From Pseudomonas nicosulfuronedens (GTDB lineage: Bacteria; Pseudomonadota; Gammaproteobacteria; Pseudomonadales; Pseudomonadaceae), in the NCBI RefSeq assembly GCF_005877905.1, contig NZ_SWDV01000049.1, positions 1-54,119 on the forward strand: DNA of 54,119 bases, given 5' to 3'. The notes beneath the pieces were generated by a model that did not search any database, had not been told where the DNA came from, and saw nothing but the letters and a program-made list of their open reading frames with translations. The position numbers and the translations under genes were made by a program. Each line of letters starts with the position of its first letter. Position 1 is the first letter of the stretch. Shown piece after piece: positions 36,716 through 51,454 of the stretch.

Positions 36716-37423
36716 TCAGTTCAACGCCACCCAGCGCTGGTTAACGAACAGCTCGATCGGGCGGTACTGGGTCTTGTAGTTCATCTTTCGGCAGTTCTTG
36801 ATCCAGTAGCCCAGATAGACGGCGTGCAGGTTGAGTCGCTCGGTTTCGCTGATCTGCCAGAGGATGGCGAATCGGCCCAGGCTGCGGCGCTCCTCGTCCG
36901 GGTCATAGAAGGTGTAGACCGCAGAAAGGCCATTGGGCAGCACGTCGGTGACGGCAACCGCCAGCAGACGGCCCTGCAGGCGGAACTCGAAGAAGCAGCT
37001 GAACGGCAAGTCGCGCACCAGGAAGGTGGCAAACTGGTCGCGGCTGGGTGGGTACATGTCCCCATCGGCATGGCGCTGCTCGATGTAGCGCATATAGAGG
37101 GCGTAGTACTCCTCGGTGAAGGCGGGGCGCTTGCGGATGACTTCCAGGTCGGCGTTGCGCTTGATGATGCGCTTCTGCTGACGGTTTGGCTGGAAGCTGG
37201 CGGCCGGGATGCGTGCGGGGATGCACGCGGTGCAGTGCTGGCAATGCGGTCGGTAGAGGTGTTCGCCACTGCGCCGGAAGCCCACCTCTGACAGCGAGGC
37301 ATACAACTGCGCGTCCATGGGCTGGCTGGGGTCGAGGAACAGGGTGGTGGCCTGCTCCTCGGGCAGATAGCTGCATGGATGCGGTTGCGTGGCGTAAAAC
37401 TTCAGGCGGGCGAGCTCGGTCAT
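36716..37423 (-). CDS. bpt: Aspartate/glutamate leucyltransferase (Bpt)
   Basis: 235-residue N-end-rule transferase that adds leucine from Leu-tRNA to proteins starting with Asp or Glu, making them ClpS substrates. N-terminal ATE domain with the Cys cluster [15 protein letters not shown]-terminal GNAT-like ATE domain ([20 protein letters not shown]). Start ATG 37423 ([20 protein letters not shown]), matching the family length. Next to aat (gap of 31 bases), whose product does the same for Lys and Arg. Confidence 0.94.
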   Translation of the reverse strand: MTELARLKFYATQPHPCSYLPEEQATTLFLDPSQPMDAQLYASLSEVGFRRSGEHLYRPHCQHCTACIPARIPAASFQPNRQQKRIIKRNADLEVIRKRPAFTEEYYALYMRYIEQRHADGDMYPPSRDQFATFLVRDLPFSCFFEFRLQGRLLAVAVTDVLPNGLSAVYTFYDPDEERRSLGRFAILWQISETERLNLHAVYLGYWIKNCRKMNYKTQYRPIELFVNQRWVALN

Positions 37424-37454
37424 CTTCAACCCCTGCGAGGTCCCTCAGGCAAGT

Positions 37455-38159
37455 TTAAGACAGGCTGAGCGGGTCCGCCTGCGAAGTCCAGTCCTGCGAG
37501 GGTGTTTCGTCGAGATGACGACGCAGGTAGCTGGCGAATTCGCGGCGGGAAATGGCGCGGGCGCCGAAGCTGTGCAGGTGCTGGGTCGGCATCTGGCAGT
37601 CGATCATCACAAAACCGGCGGCCTTCAGGCACTGCACCAGGGTGACGAAGGCGACCTTGGAGGCATTGTCAGCGCGGCTGAACATGGATTCGCCGAAGAA
37701 CAGTCGGCCGATAGCCAGCCCGTAAAGTCCGCCAACCAGTTCATCGCCTTGCCAGGCTTCCGCCGAGTGGGCGATGCCCAGGTGGTGCAGCTGGCAATAG
37801 GCGTCCTGCATCGGCGTGGTGATCCAGGTGCCGTCCGCATAATCGCGCGGGCCGGCGCAGCCGCGGATGACCTGTTCGAAGGCCTGGTCGATGGTGACCT
37901 GGTACTGCTGCTGGCGGATGAACTTGGCAAGACTGCGCGAGATGTGCAGTTCTTCGGGGAACAGTACGGTGCGCGGGTCCGGCGACCACCAGAGGATCGG
38001 TTGACCGTCCTGGTACCAGGGGAAGCAGCCATGGCGGTAGGCCTGGATCAGGCGCTGCGGGTTGAGGTCTCCGCCGGCCGCGAGCAGGCCGTTGGGCTCA
38101 TGCAGGGCCTTGTCGAGGGGCGGAAAGTCAAAATTGCTGCGGGAGAGCCACTTGAGCAT
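37455..38159 (-). CDS. aat: Leucyl/phenylalanyl-tRNA--protein transferase
   Basis: 234-residue N-end-rule enzyme that adds Leu or Phe to N-terminal Lys or Arg. Family segments: [45 protein letters not shown] and [15 protein letters not shown] are all visible in pieces. Between bpt and trxB on the minus strand. Confidence 0.95.
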   Translation of the reverse strand: MLKWLSRSNFDFPPLDKALHEPNGLLAAGGDLNPQRLIQAYRHGCFPWYQDGQPILWWSPDPRTVLFPEELHISRSLAKFIRQQQYQVTIDQAFEQVIRGCAGPRDYADGTWITTPMQDAYCQLHHLGIAHSAEAWQGDELVGGLYGLAIGRLFFGESMFSRADNASKVAFVTLVQCLKAAGFVMIDCQMPTQHLHSFGARAISRREFASYLRRHLDETPSQDWTSQADPLSLS

Positions 38160-38195
38160 AGGGAGGAGGGGAGGGCGAACCTCCCCTTGGACCGA

Positions 38196-39224
<1,029 letters not shown>

Positions 39225-39367
39225 CTACACCGAACCCCGGAAAGCCGGCAAAAGCGCAGTCAGGCACACCCGGGGTCGCTGGCATCGGCCGGCCAAAGCC
39301 GTACAATGGGCATGTTTCGCGGCCCAACGACTCTCGGAAGCGCGCATAGCGCAGGAATAGAAGCGTT

Positions 39368-41779
<2,412 letters not shown>

Positions 41780-41798
41780 TTCGACTTCGAGGATTTCG

Positions 41799-42422
41799 AT
41801 GCGTCTGATCCGCCTGTTGTTCGTTGCTGCGCTGGCTGTTGCCGGCGTCCAGGCCCATGCCGACGAAGCTGCTGCGCAGCGCCTGAGCGGGATGCTCACC
41901 AAGGCCCAGACAATGACCGCTCGCTTCTCCCAGCTCACCCTGGATGGCAGTGGCACCCGCCTGCAGGAAACCGCTGGCACCCTGGGTCTCAAGCGCCCTG
42001 GTCTGTTCCGCTGGCACACCGATGCTCCGAACGAGCAGCTGCTGATTTCCAACGGTGAGAAAATCTGGCTGTACGACCCGGACCTGGAGCAGGTCACTAT
42101 CCAGAAGCTCGACCAGCGCCTGACCCAGACCCCGGCGCTGCTGCTCTCCGGCGACGTGTCGAAGATCGGCCAGAGCTTCGACATCACCGCCAAAGACGGC
42201 GGCAACGTGGTCGACTTCACCCTCAAGCCCAAGTCCAAGGACACCCTGTTCGACAGCCTGCGGATTTCCTTCCGCAGCGGCGTGGTGAACGATATGCAGC
42301 TGATCGACAGTGTCGGCCAGCGCACCAACATTCTGTTCTTCGATGTGAAGATGAACGAGCCGATGGATGCCAAGCAGTTTGTCTTCGAGGTGCCCAAGGG
42401 CGTCGACGTCATCCAGGAGTGA
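41799..42422 (+). CDS. lolA: Outer-membrane lipoprotein carrier LolA
   Basis: 207-residue periplasmic chaperone that takes lipoproteins from LolCDE to LolB. Signal peptide 1-22 ([16 protein letters not shown]). The mature beta barrel has the family stretches [40 protein letters not shown] and [19 protein letters not shown]. Start ATG 41799 with GAGGA upstream; 19 bases after ftsK. Confidence 0.95.
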   Translation: MRLIRLLFVAALAVAGVQAHADEAAAQRLSGMLTKAQTMTARFSQLTLDGSGTRLQETAGTLGLKRPGLFRWHTDAPNEQLLISNGEKIWLYDPDLEQVTIQKLDQRLTQTPALLLSGDVSKIGQSFDITAKDGGNVVDFTLKPKSKDTLFDSLRISFRSGVVNDMQLIDSVGQRTNILFFDVKMNEPMDAKQFVFEVPKGVDVIQE

Positions 42423-42478
42423 CCGGGGCCACGCGACTGCGTCGAGTGCCCTGCTTTGAGTAATGAATAGGTAAGACC

Positions 42479-43804
42479 TTGGATCTGTTCCGCTCCGCCC
42501 CCGTTTCCCAGCCCCTGGCCGCGCGCCTGCGTGCGACCAGCCTGGACGAGTACGTCGGCCAGGAGCACCTGCTCGCCCGCGGCAAGCCGCTGCGCGAGGC
42601 GCTGGAGCAGGGCGCACTGCACTCGATGATCTTCTGGGGCCCGCCCGGAGTAGGCAAAACCACCCTGGCGAAGCTGCTGGCCCAGGTCACCGACGCCCAC
42701 TTCGAGACCATCTCGGCGGTGCTCTCGGGCGTGAAGGAGATCCGCCAGTCGGTCGAAGTGGCCAAGCAGCATGCTGCGCAATACGGCCGTCGCACCATCC
42801 TCTTTGTCGACGAGGTGCACCGCTTCAACAAGAGCCAGCAGGACGCCTTCTTGCCCTACGTGGAAGACGGCACGCTGATTTTCATCGGGGCGACTACCGA
42901 GAACCCGTCCTTCGAGCTGAATAACGCGCTGCTGTCCCGCGCCCGGGTCTATGTGCTGAAAAGCCTGGACGAAGCGGCCCTGCGGCGGCTGGTCGAGCGC
43001 GCGCTGACTGAAGAGAAGGGGCTGGGCAAGCGCAATCTCAGCCTACCCGACGACAGCTTCGCCATCCTCATGGCTGCCGCCGATGGCGATGGCCGGCGCC
43101 TGCTCAATCTGCTGGAGAATGCTTCGGACCTCGCCGAAGACAACGGCGAGATCAGCGCCGAATTGCTACAGAACCTGCTGGGCGACTCGCGCCGACGCTT
43201 CGACAAGGGCGGCGAGGCCTTCTACGACCAGATCAGCGCGCTGCACAAGTCGGTGCGCGGCTCCAGTCCCGATGGCGCGTTGTACTGGTACTCGCGCATG
43301 CTCGATGGCGGCTGCGATCCGCTGTACATCGCCCGCCGCGTGGTACGCATGGCCAGCGAGGACATCGGTAACGCTGATCCACGCGCCCTGACCCTGTGCC
43401 TTCACGCCTGGGACGTGCAGGAGCGCCTCGGCAGTCCCGAAGGTGAACTGGCGATTGCGCAGGCTATTGTTTACCTGGCCTGCGCGCCGAAGAGCAATGC
43501 CGTTTACAACGCCTACAACACGGCGCGCCGGGACGTGGCGGAGAGCGGCTCGCTGGAAGTGCCGCTGCATCTGCGCAATGCACCGACCAAGCTGATGAAG
43601 AACCTGGGCTATGGCGACGAGTACCGCTATGCCCATGATGAGCCGGATGCCTATGCGGCCGGAGAAGACTACTTCCCCGAGTCCATGGAACCGCGCCAGT
43701 ATTACCAACCCGTGCCGCGCGGGCTCGAACTGAAGATCGGCGAAAAGCTGCGCCACCTGGCCAGCCTCGACAAGGCCAGTTCCCGCCGTCGCAGAAAATC
43801 CTGA
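42479..43804 (+). CDS. rarA: Replication-associated recombination protein RarA (MgsA)
   Basis: 441-residue AAA+ ATPase of the clamp-loader-like family acting at stalled forks. EYVGQEHLL region, Walker [13 protein letters not shown] near residue 58, Walker [16 protein letters not shown], sensor [12 protein letters not shown]; the C-terminal tetramerisation domain continues to 441. Start is TTG (42479-42481), giving [18 protein letters not shown] as in relatives; no ATG lies near. 56 bases after lolA. Confidence 0.94.
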   Translation: MDLFRSAPVSQPLAARLRATSLDEYVGQEHLLARGKPLREALEQGALHSMIFWGPPGVGKTTLAKLLAQVTDAHFETISAVLSGVKEIRQSVEVAKQHAAQYGRRTILFVDEVHRFNKSQQDAFLPYVEDGTLIFIGATTENPSFELNNALLSRARVYVLKSLDEAALRRLVERALTEEKGLGKRNLSLPDDSFAILMAAADGDGRRLLNLLENASDLAEDNGEISAELLQNLLGDSRRRFDKGGEAFYDQISALHKSVRGSSPDGALYWYSRMLDGGCDPLYIARRVVRMASEDIGNADPRALTLCLHAWDVQERLGSPEGELAIAQAIVYLACAPKSNAVYNAYNTARRDVAESGSLEVPLHLRNAPTKLMKNLGYGDEYRYAHDEPDAYAAGEDYFPESMEPRQYYQPVPRGLELKIGEKLRHLASLDKASSRRRRKS

Positions 43805-43835
43805 AGTGGCGCCCTTGAGCGCCGCCCGACACTAG

Positions 43836-45131
<1,296 letters not shown>

Positions 45132-45132
45132 G

Positions 45133-46518
45133 ATGGACTTCCTGCCGCTGTTCCACATCCTGCGCGGACGTCGCGCGCTACTGGTCGGCGGCGGTGATGT
45201 CGCACTGCGCAAGGCGCGCCTGCTGAGCGACGCCGGCGCGGTGCTGCGAGTCGTGGCACCGGAAGTGCATTCGGAGCTGCGTGAGCTAGTCGAGGAGGGC
45301 GCGGGCGAATTGCTCCTGCGTCCCTACGCCCAAGGCGACCTGCAGGACTGCGTGCTGGTCATCGCTGCGACGGATGATGAGCCGCTCAATGCCCAGGTGT
45401 CGCGCGACGCCAACGAGCGTGGCGTGCCGGTCAATGTGGTCGATGCGCCGTCGCTTTGCAGCGTGATCTTCCCGGCCATCGTCGACCGTTCGCCGCTGGT
45501 GGTGGCGGTTTCCAGTGGGGGCGATGCGCCAGTACTGGCAAGACTGCTGCGCGCCAAGCTGGAAACCTGGATTCCCGCGACCTACGGCCAGTTGGCCGGT
45601 CTGGCCAGCCGCTTCCGCGAGCGCGTGAAGCAGCGCCTGCCGGACCTGCAGCAGCGCCGTAAATTCTGGGAAGACGTGTTCCAGGGACCGGTCGCCGAGC
45701 GCATGCTCGCTGGCCAGCCGAGCGAAGCCGAGCGCCTGCTGGCTGACAAGCTGGCGTCGCCACAGGCCGAGTCTCGCGGTGAGGTCTATCTGGTGGGCGC
45801 GGGCCCGGGTGATCCCGACCTGCTGACCTTCCGCGCCCTTCGCCTGATGCAGCAGGCTGACGTGGTGCTCTATGACCGCCTCGTTGCGCCGGCCATCCTC
45901 GAGCTGTGCCGCCGTGACGCTGACCGGCTCTACGTCGGTAAGCGCCGTGCGGATCACGCCGTGCCGCAGGATGAGATCAATCGCCAACTCGTCGAGCTGG
46001 CCAAGCAGGGCAAGCGTGTGCTGCGCCTGAAGGGCGGCGATCCGTTCATCTTCGGTCGTGGTGGTGAGGAGATTGATGAGCTGGCGGCCAATGGCATCCC
46101 GTTCCAGGTCGTGCCGGGTATCACGGCAGCCAGCGGTTGTGCGGCCTACGCAGGCATTCCGCTGACTCACCGGGACTACGCGCAGTCCGTCCGCTTTGTG
46201 ACTGGCCATCTGAAGGACGGCAGCACCGACCTGCCGTGGAACGATCTGGTCGCCCCCGGGCAGACCCTGGTGTTCTACATGGGGCTGGTCGGCTTGCCGG
46301 TTATCTGCGAGCAGCTGGTACGTCACGGCCGTTCTGCCGACACGCCGGCAGCGCTCGTCCAGCAGGGCACCACGGTCCATCAGCGCGTGTTCACTGGCAC
46401 CTTGGCCAACCTGCCGGAGCTGGTGGCGGAGCATGAGGTGCATGCGCCGACCCTGGTGATTGTGGGGGAAGTCGTGCAGTTGCGTGAGAAACTGGCGTGG
46501 TTCGAAGGGCAGCAATGA
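45133..46518 (+). CDS. cysG: Siroheme synthase CysG
   Basis: 461-residue trifunctional enzyme making siroheme for sulfite and nitrite reductases. N-terminal half (1-210): precorrin-2 dehydrogenase/ferrochelatase, NAD loop [15 protein letters not shown]-terminal half (about 215-461): uroporphyrinogen-III methyltransferase with [17 protein letters not shown], the [15 protein letters not shown] loop and [20 protein letters not shown]. Begins one base after the serS stop. Confidence 0.96.
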   Translation: MDFLPLFHILRGRRALLVGGGDVALRKARLLSDAGAVLRVVAPEVHSELRELVEEGAGELLLRPYAQGDLQDCVLVIAATDDEPLNAQVSRDANERGVPVNVVDAPSLCSVIFPAIVDRSPLVVAVSSGGDAPVLARLLRAKLETWIPATYGQLAGLASRFRERVKQRLPDLQQRRKFWEDVFQGPVAERMLAGQPSEAERLLADKLASPQAESRGEVYLVGAGPGDPDLLTFRALRLMQQADVVLYDRLVAPAILELCRRDADRLYVGKRRADHAVPQDEINRQLVELAKQGKRVLRLKGGDPFIFGRGGEEIDELAANGIPFQVVPGITAASGCAAYAGIPLTHRDYAQSVRFVTGHLKDGSTDLPWNDLVAPGQTLVFYMGLVGLPVICEQLVRHGRSADTPAALVQQGTTVHQRVFTGTLANLPELVAEHEVHAPTLVIVGEVVQLREKLAWFEGQQ

Positions 46519-46859
46519 AAGGCCTGTACGTAGTGATCCTGGGCGCAGTATGTGCCTTGGGGTTCACTGCGCCGGCCTCGGCGGCCAGCTTTGATTGCAA
46601 GAAGGCCAGGCAGGCCGACGAGAAAGCCATCTGCGCAGATCGCCAGCTTTCCGAGATGGATGTGCAGGTGGCGACAACCTATCGCCTGCTGCGTGGTCTG
46701 TTCGCCATGGGCATGCGCGGCAACCTGGGTGACTCCCAGCTCGCTTGGCTGGAGCAGCGCCGCGCCTGCGGCGCCAACAGGGCCTGCCTCAGGCAGCGCT
46801 ACCAGGAACGCCTGGACGCGCTGCAGAAGGTCTACGACGGTATCGACAAGCCCATCTGA
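46515..46859 (+). CDS. LprI-like (DUF1311) secreted protein
   Basis: 114-residue protein with a signal peptide (1-23, ending ASAA). Mature part holds four cysteines in the LprI/DUF1311 pattern: [15 protein letters not shown] and [15 protein letters not shown]. LprI of Mycobacterium inhibits lysozyme; the pseudomonad role is unknown. Its ATG overlaps the cysG stop (ATGA), so it is translationally coupled to cysG. Confidence 0.85.
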   Translation: MKGLYVVILGAVCALGFTAPASAASFDCKKARQADEKAICADRQLSEMDVQVATTYRLLRGLFAMGMRGNLGDSQLAWLEQRRACGANRACLRQRYQERLDALQKVYDGIDKPI

Positions 46860-46899
46860 CCCCCGCTCGCTCCTACAGGTCTGCTGACGAGCAACTGCC

Positions 46900-47901
46900 T
46901 CAGCCCTGACGGAAAATACCCTTGCCCGGTAGATGTTCGCGCCCGTGCGGCCCGGTGAAATCCTGCAGCGGACCGAGCGGTACGACGCCGGTCGGGTTGA
47001 TGGTGCGGTGGCTGGCGTAGTAGTGGTTCTTGATGTGCTGGAAATCCACGGTTCCGGCAACGCCCTCCAGCTGATACAGCTCGCGCAGCCAGCCGGACAG
47101 GTTCGGATAGTCCGCCAGGCGACGCAGGTTGCACTTGAAGTGGCCATGATAGACCGCGTCGAAGCGAATCAGCGTGGTGAACAGGCGCACATCGGCTTCG
47201 GTCAGGTATTCGCCCGCCAGATAGCGCTGCTGGCCCAGGCGCTCTTCCAGCCAGTCGAGTTCATTGAATAGCGTCTTGAAGGCCTCTTCATAGGCGTCCT
47301 GTGTCGTGGCGAAGCCGGCGCGGTACACGCCGTTGTTCACGGCTGGGTAGATACGTTCGTTCAGTTCGTCGATCTGCGCGCGCAGAGGCTCCGGGTAGAG
47401 GTCCAGCGAGTTGCCGGTGATCCCGTCGAAGGCCACGTTGAACATGCGGATGATCTCCGCCGACTCGTTACTGACAATGCGCTGCTCGTGCTTGTCCCAC
47501 AGCACCGGAACGGTCACGCGGCCGGTGTAATTCGCATCGTCCTTGGTATAGCGTTGATGGAGGAAGGTCAGGCCGTCGAGCTTATCGCCCGTGGACCCAA
47601 GGGCCTTGTCGAAGGTCCAGCCGTTTTCCAGCATCAGCCAGCTGACGACCGAAACGTCGATCACTGACTCAAGGCCCTTGAGCTGGCGATAGATCAGTGT
47701 GCGGTGGGCCCAGGGACAGGCCAGTGATACGTAGAGGTGGTAGCGGCCGGCTTCGGCTCGGAAGCCTCCCTCGCCAGTCGGCCCGGGCTGGCCATCGGCG
47801 GTGACCCAATTGCGGCGCTGCGCATTCTCGCGCTGGAAGCGGCCGTCTTTGCTGGTGTCATACCACTGGTCATGCCAGCGGCCATCGATCAACTGTCCCA
47901 T
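46900..47901 (-). CDS. Glutathionyl-hydroquinone reductase (YqjG/Xi-class GST)
   Basis: 333-residue cytosolic enzyme that reduces glutathionyl-hydroquinones. The catalytic Cys62 is in YVSLACPWAHRTLIYRQLKG, the signature of the ECM4/YqjG family; N-terminal thioredoxin-like and C-terminal helical GST domains are complete (EYLTEADVRLFTTLIRFDAVY). Convergent with the LprI-like gene; separate from ybiB by 89 bases. Confidence 0.92.
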   Translation of the reverse strand: MGQLIDGRWHDQWYDTSKDGRFQRENAQRRNWVTADGQPGPTGEGGFRAEAGRYHLYVSLACPWAHRTLIYRQLKGLESVIDVSVVSWLMLENGWTFDKALGSTGDKLDGLTFLHQRYTKDDANYTGRVTVPVLWDKHEQRIVSNESAEIIRMFNVAFDGITGNSLDLYPEPLRAQIDELNERIYPAVNNGVYRAGFATTQDAYEEAFKTLFNELDWLEERLGQQRYLAGEYLTEADVRLFTTLIRFDAVYHGHFKCNLRRLADYPNLSGWLRELYQLEGVAGTVDFQHIKNHYYASHRTINPTGVVPLGPLQDFTGPHGREHLPGKGIFRQG

Positions 47902-47990
47902 CTTGATTGCTCCAGAAAACGGGGGAGATGGGACCAGTCTATCGGCTCAGGATCGATTGTTTAGCGCAAAAACAGGATCCCAGATATCGA

Positions 47991-48989
47991 CTAAATCGAT
48001 TTGTCCCGCGCAGCCCAGCGTCTATCAGCTTCCGCGAAGGCTTCGTCGCGCTGCAGCCCCATGGCGCGTAAGGCGAGTGCGATGGTCGCGCGTACGGCCA
48101 GCTCGCCGTACGCGTCCTCGGCTGTTCCGCGCCAGAAGTTGGCCAGATGTGCCGGGTCCAGCATTTCTGGTTTGACGTGGCGCAGCGGTGACAACGCAGG
48201 CCATTCCTCGTCCCAGGCCTCGCCGTCATGGCAGCCGTAGAGGTGCGAAGTGGCGTCGGGGTTCATCTCGATCTCGCCGCCTTCGCCCTTGATGACGATG
48301 GCGTGGTCGCCGAGCAGGCGGCTGCCCTCGCGGTGCACTTCCTGGTAGCCGGGGTGGAAGATGCTTTGCAGCACGCAGGTGGCGCCCAGTGGGTTGATCA
48401 GGCGTACCGATGAGTGGATCGGGGAGCGCAGGCCGAGGGTGTTGCGCAGGTCGATCATGCGCTGCAGGCGCGGCATCCAATCCACCAGCGGAGCAAAGGC
48501 GATGCCCTTGGCATCCAGCGCTTCACTGACCGAGTTCCAGTTGCGGCACAGTGGCAGGCCTAACTGATCCAGAAGCTGTTCGCTGTAGACCCGGCCAGCG
48601 GTATGCGCGCCGGCGCCATGCAGGAGGATGCGGGTGCCGCTGCCGCCCAGGCATTTTGCTGCCAGCAGGTACCAGGGCAAGTGGCGCTTCTTGCCGGCAT
48701 AGCTGGGCCAGTCCAGGTCCACGGCGATCTTCGGCGTCTGCAGGCGCTCGCGCACAGCCTCGGTGAATCCTGCCAGCTCCTCGGCGCTTTCTTCCTTGTG
48801 CCGCAGCAGCATCAGGAAGGCGCCCAGCTGGGCTTCCTCGATCTTGTCGTCGAGGATCATGCCGAGGGCTTCGCGGGCCTCCTCGCGGGTCAGGCCGCGC
48901 GCGCCGCGCTTGCCTTTGCCCAGGATGCGGACGAACTGGGCGAAGGGATGTTCGGCGGGTGTCTGCAGGACAAGCGGGGCGATGGTCAT
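47991..48989 (-). CDS. ybiB: YbiB/TrpD2 family protein (phosphoribosyltransferase-like)
   Basis: 332-residue member of the glycosyltransferase family 3 fold (anthranilate phosphoribosyltransferase-like) but of the YbiB/TrpD2 subgroup, which binds nucleic acid rather than anthranilate in E. coli (recalled). Visible: LTREEAREALGMILDDKIEEAQ (N-terminal helical domain) and the SGTRILLHGAGAHTAGR loop. Start ATG 48989 overlaps the tusE stop (ATGA), so it is the last gene of the tus unit. Confidence 0.85.
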   Translation of the reverse strand: MTIAPLVLQTPAEHPFAQFVRILGKGKRGARGLTREEAREALGMILDDKIEEAQLGAFLMLLRHKEESAEELAGFTEAVRERLQTPKIAVDLDWPSYAGKKRHLPWYLLAAKCLGGSGTRILLHGAGAHTAGRVYSEQLLDQLGLPLCRNWNSVSEALDAKGIAFAPLVDWMPRLQRMIDLRNTLGLRSPIHSSVRLINPLGATCVLQSIFHPGYQEVHREGSRLLGDHAIVIKGEGGEIEMNPDATSHLYGCHDGEAWDEEWPALSPLRHVKPEMLDPAHLANFWRGTAEDAYGELAVRATIALALRAMGLQRDEAFAEADRRWAARDKSI

Positions 48990-49321
48990 AGGCAATTGGT
49001 CGGCTTTGGCAGGCCGGCGAGCTTGGCGGCAAGCTTGGCCGGAGTGCCCTTGAACAGGAGGTTGAGGTGCAGGCTGCTGCCCTTTTCAGTGCCCAGTTTC
49101 TGGGCCACGTACTTGATCAGCGGACGGTTGGCTGGCGAGAGCTGGAATTCGCCATAGAACTCGCGCAGCAGCAGGAGGATTTCCCAGTGCTCGGGTGTCA
49201 GGTGGATGCCCTCGTTGTGCGCCAGGGCCTCGGCGGCGACGTCGCTCCAGTCGTTCAGATCGGCGAGGTAGCCGTCCTTGTCCAGCGGCAGGGCGTGACC
49301 GTTGACCAGTAGGGTGCTCAT
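48986..49321 (-). CDS. tusE: Sulfurtransferase TusE (DsrC family)
   Basis: 111-residue sulfur carrier passing persulfide from TusD to MnmA for tRNA 2-thiolation. The penultimate, essential cysteine is present in the C-terminal PTNCL; LDKDGYLADLNDWSDVAAEALA is the family N-terminus. Overlaps tusB upstream and ybiB downstream by four bases each. Confidence 0.94.
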   Translation of the reverse strand: MSTLLVNGHALPLDKDGYLADLNDWSDVAAEALAHNEGIHLTPEHWEILLLLREFYGEFQLSPANRPLIKYVAQKLGTEKGSSLHLNLLFKGTPAKLAAKLAGLPKPTNCL

Positions 49322-49620
49322 AGCCAGGCGTTCACCTTGTCGAAACGGGTGCAGAGCTCGACGAAACCGGGGTAATCCACGACCACAATGCGGGCGGGCT
49401 GATCGTCCAGGCCGCGCGCCTGCAGGTCTTCCAGCAGCGCAAACAGCGTGTTGCTGTTGGGCAGCGCTTGCAACGCTCGCGCCGGCTGGCTGCCTGGCTG
49501 CAGGGCATAAGTGGCATCGCCCGTCAGCAAGATGCCGTCATCATCGCTCAGCAGCAGCAGGCAGCTGTCGAGGCGGCCGTCATTGAAAGGAGAGTGCGAG
49601 AGCAGGTGGAGAGTAGCCAT
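49318..49620 (-). CDS. tusB: Sulfurtransferase complex subunit TusB
   Basis: 100-residue DsrH-like subunit of the TusBCD hexamer. MATLHLLSHSPFND start, then GILLTGDATYALQPGS and DYPGFVELCTRFDKVNAWL end, all family-like. Overlaps tusE by four bases; abuts tusC. Confidence 0.9.
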   Translation of the reverse strand: MATLHLLSHSPFNDGRLDSCLLLLSDDDGILLTGDATYALQPGSQPARALQALPNSNTLFALLEDLQARGLDDQPARIVVVDYPGFVELCTRFDKVNAWL

Positions 49621-49979
49621 CAGATTGTGATCACCTGGTCGTGAGATTGCAGCAGATTGCGCAGCGCTATATCGTCCAGCGCTTGGGTGGGCAGCGTCAG
49701 GCTGGTGCTGTCCAGGCCGCGCTCGGCAAGGCTGCGACTGCTGGTATAGAGCGCTTCCACGCCGAACAGTGGCAAGGCTTGCAGATTGGCCTGCAGGTCC
49801 TTCTGCTCCACCGCAGTGGGACGTTGATCTGGCGCGAGCTGGAATACGCCGTCATCGAGGAAGAGCATCGAGATTGGCAGATCGAAGGCGCCGCCGGCGA
49901 GCGCGATATCCAGCGCCTCGCGAGCCGCGGGGCCGGCCCAGGGTGCCTGGCGGCTGATGATCAGCAGGGACTTGGCCAT
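49620..49979 (-). CDS. tusC: Sulfurtransferase complex subunit TusC
   Basis: 119-residue DsrF-like subunit of TusBCD. Seen: SLLIISRQAPWAGPAAREAL, the GVFQL loop, and LYTSSRSLAERGLD. Single-base overlaps with tusD and tusB (stop/start TAATG-type joints). Confidence 0.9.
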   Translation of the reverse strand: MAKSLLIISRQAPWAGPAAREALDIALAGGAFDLPISMLFLDDGVFQLAPDQRPTAVEQKDLQANLQALPLFGVEALYTSSRSLAERGLDSTSLTLPTQALDDIALRNLLQSHDQVITI

Positions 49980-50371
49980 CAGTTGCCTCCGAAGCAGACC
50001 AGGCGGTCCGCCAGTTGCGCCGCCTCATGCAGTTGGCCTAGGCCGGAAAGATCCCAGGGCGCCTGCAGGTTCGCGGCGGGACGGGAATAGCGGTTGGCTT
50101 CCTCTGGATTAAGAACACCCCGGCGCAGCGCGGCGGCAATGCAGACCACACCGTCCAGTTGGTGATCGGTGACGAGGCGCGTCCAGGCGGCGGCGACGTC
50201 CAGCTCATCCTGGCTGGCGACGGTGTTCGCCGAAGCGCTGTGCACGCCGTCCTGATAGAAGAACAGCCGAGTGATTTCATGACCGCCGGCCAATGCAGCT
50301 TCGACAAAGCGCAGGGCGCGTCGGGCTGCCGGAGAGTGCGGCGGGGAGAAAAGGGCGATGACGAACTTCAT
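49979..50371 (-). CDS. tusD: Sulfurtransferase complex subunit TusD
   Basis: 130-residue DsrE-like subunit that accepts persulfide from TusA. The active cysteine is Cys77 in DGVVCIAAALRRGVL; N-terminus MKFVIALFSPPHSPAARRAL. First gene of tusDCBE-ybiB. Preceded by a terminator that isolates it from yccA. Confidence 0.93.
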   Translation of the reverse strand: MKFVIALFSPPHSPAARRALRFVEAALAGGHEITRLFFYQDGVHSASANTVASQDELDVAAAWTRLVTDHQLDGVVCIAAALRRGVLNPEEANRYSRPAANLQAPWDLSGLGQLHEAAQLADRLVCFGGN

Positions 50372-50442
50372 GGAACGGGCCTGATCGGCGAATTTTCGCA
50401 GGATGATACGGCGCTATGCGGATATTTGCCGCGCCGAAAATG

Positions 50443-50470
50443 AAAAAAGCCCGTCTCGACGGGCTTTTTT
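50443..50470 (-). terminator. Intrinsic terminator of yccA
   Basis: Stem AAAAAAGCCCGT/ACGGGCTTTTTT with a CTCG tetraloop, 16 bases after the yccA stop. The T run on the minus strand comes from A6 at 50443-50448. Confidence 0.93.
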
Positions 50471-50486
50471 CTGGGTGGCGCGAGGA

Positions 50487-51152
50487 TCAGTCGTCGCTGC
50501 CCATGATGCCGAAGATCTGCAACAGGCTGATGAACAGGTTGTAAATCGATACGTACAGGCTGATGGTGGCCATGATGTAGTTGCGCTCGCCACCGTGGAT
50601 GATCGCGCTGGTCTGGAACAGGATCATCGCCGAGGAGAACAGCACGAAACCGGCGCTGATGGCCAGTTGCAGGCCGCTGATCTGGAAGAAGAACGAGACC
50701 AGTACGGCGCCCAGCAGCACGAAGAAGCCTGCGGTGATGAAGCCGGACAGGAAGCTCATGTCCTTGCGGGTAGTCAGTACGTAGGCGGAGAGGCCGAAGA
50801 ACACCAGCGCGGTCATGAAGAAGGCCGAGGAGATAATGCTCGCGCCATTGGCCATGCCCAGGTACATGTTCAGGATCGGACCGAGGGTGTAGCCCATGAA
50901 GCCGGTGAGGGCGAAGGTGCTGACCAGGCCCCAGGCGCTGTTGCGCAGCTTCACGGTGAGGAAGAACAGGCCGTAGAAGCCCAGCAGCACCACGAAGAAG
51001 CTGGGGTAGGGCAGACGCATCTGCTGCGAGGCTAAAGCCACCAGGCCGCTGAAGGCCAGGGTCAGGGCCAGCAGGCCGTAGGTGTTGCGCAGGACGCCGC
51101 TGACCTCTTTCTGCTCCACGGCTGTGGAGTCGAGATATTGCCGTTCTTGCAT
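50487..51152 (-). CDS. yccA: Bax inhibitor-1 / YccA family membrane protein
   Basis: 221-residue inner-membrane protein with seven membrane helices. E. coli YccA is a modulator and substrate of FtsH. Family features: EVSGVLRNTYGLLALTL N-terminal, GFMGYTLGPILNMYL, and the C-terminal YVSIYNLFISLLQIFGIMG ending in acidic GSDD. Expressed divergently from the tRNA-Ser gene. Confidence 0.93.
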   Translation of the reverse strand: MQERQYLDSTAVEQKEVSGVLRNTYGLLALTLAFSGLVALASQQMRLPYPSFFVVLLGFYGLFFLTVKLRNSAWGLVSTFALTGFMGYTLGPILNMYLGMANGASIISSAFFMTALVFFGLSAYVLTTRKDMSFLSGFITAGFFVLLGAVLVSFFFQISGLQLAISAGFVLFSSAMILFQTSAIIHGGERNYIMATISLYVSIYNLFISLLQIFGIMGSDD

Positions 51153-51242
51153 GTCGAGACACTCCTGTTAAGCGGGATACGGATCCATGACCGTAGTGGT
51201 GCTCATCATAACAGAGGGAAAAGCGCGCTGAATCATCAGAGT

Positions 51243-51270
51243 TTGACAGTGTGTTGCGATCCGGTAATAT
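51243..51270 (+). promoter_or_regulatory. Promoter of tRNA-Ser
   Basis: TTGACA (51243-51248) and TAATAT (51265-51270), 16-base spacing, followed by a GC-rich discriminator (TGCCGCCCGC) typical of stringently controlled stable-RNA promoters. Ends 16 bases before the mature tRNA. Confidence 0.85.
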
Positions 51271-51286
51271 TGCCGCCCGCTCATGT

Positions 51287-51374
51287 GGAAGCGTGGCCGA
51301 GTGGTTTAAGGCAACGGTCTTGAAAACCGTCGACGGGCAACTGTCCTAGAGTTCGAATCTCTACGCTTCCGCCA
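51287..51374 (+). tRNA. tRNA-Ser (anticodon UGA)
   Basis: 88-base class II tRNA including the encoded CCA. Acceptor stem GGAAGCG/CGCTTCC, D-loop with GTGGTTTAAGG, anticodon loop CTTGAAA (anticodon 51321-51323), long variable arm (about 51330-51346), T-arm with GTTCGAATC. Reads UCA, UCG and UCU codons. The decayed phage integrase beginning 81 bases downstream suggests its 3' end served as an attachment site. Confidence 0.97.
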
Positions 51375-51387
51375 CTATTACAACGTT

Positions 51388-51412
51388 GAAAGCCCCGCAC
51401 TGCGGGGCTTTC
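51388..51412 (+). terminator. Terminator of tRNA-Ser
   Basis: Perfect 11-bp stem GAAAGCCCCGC/GCGGGGCTTTC with an ACT loop, followed by GCGTTTCT. Starts 13 bases after the tRNA. Confidence 0.85.
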
Positions 51413-51454
51413 GCGTTTCTGGCGATCCGATCGAGTTGCTCTACCGGGAAACTT

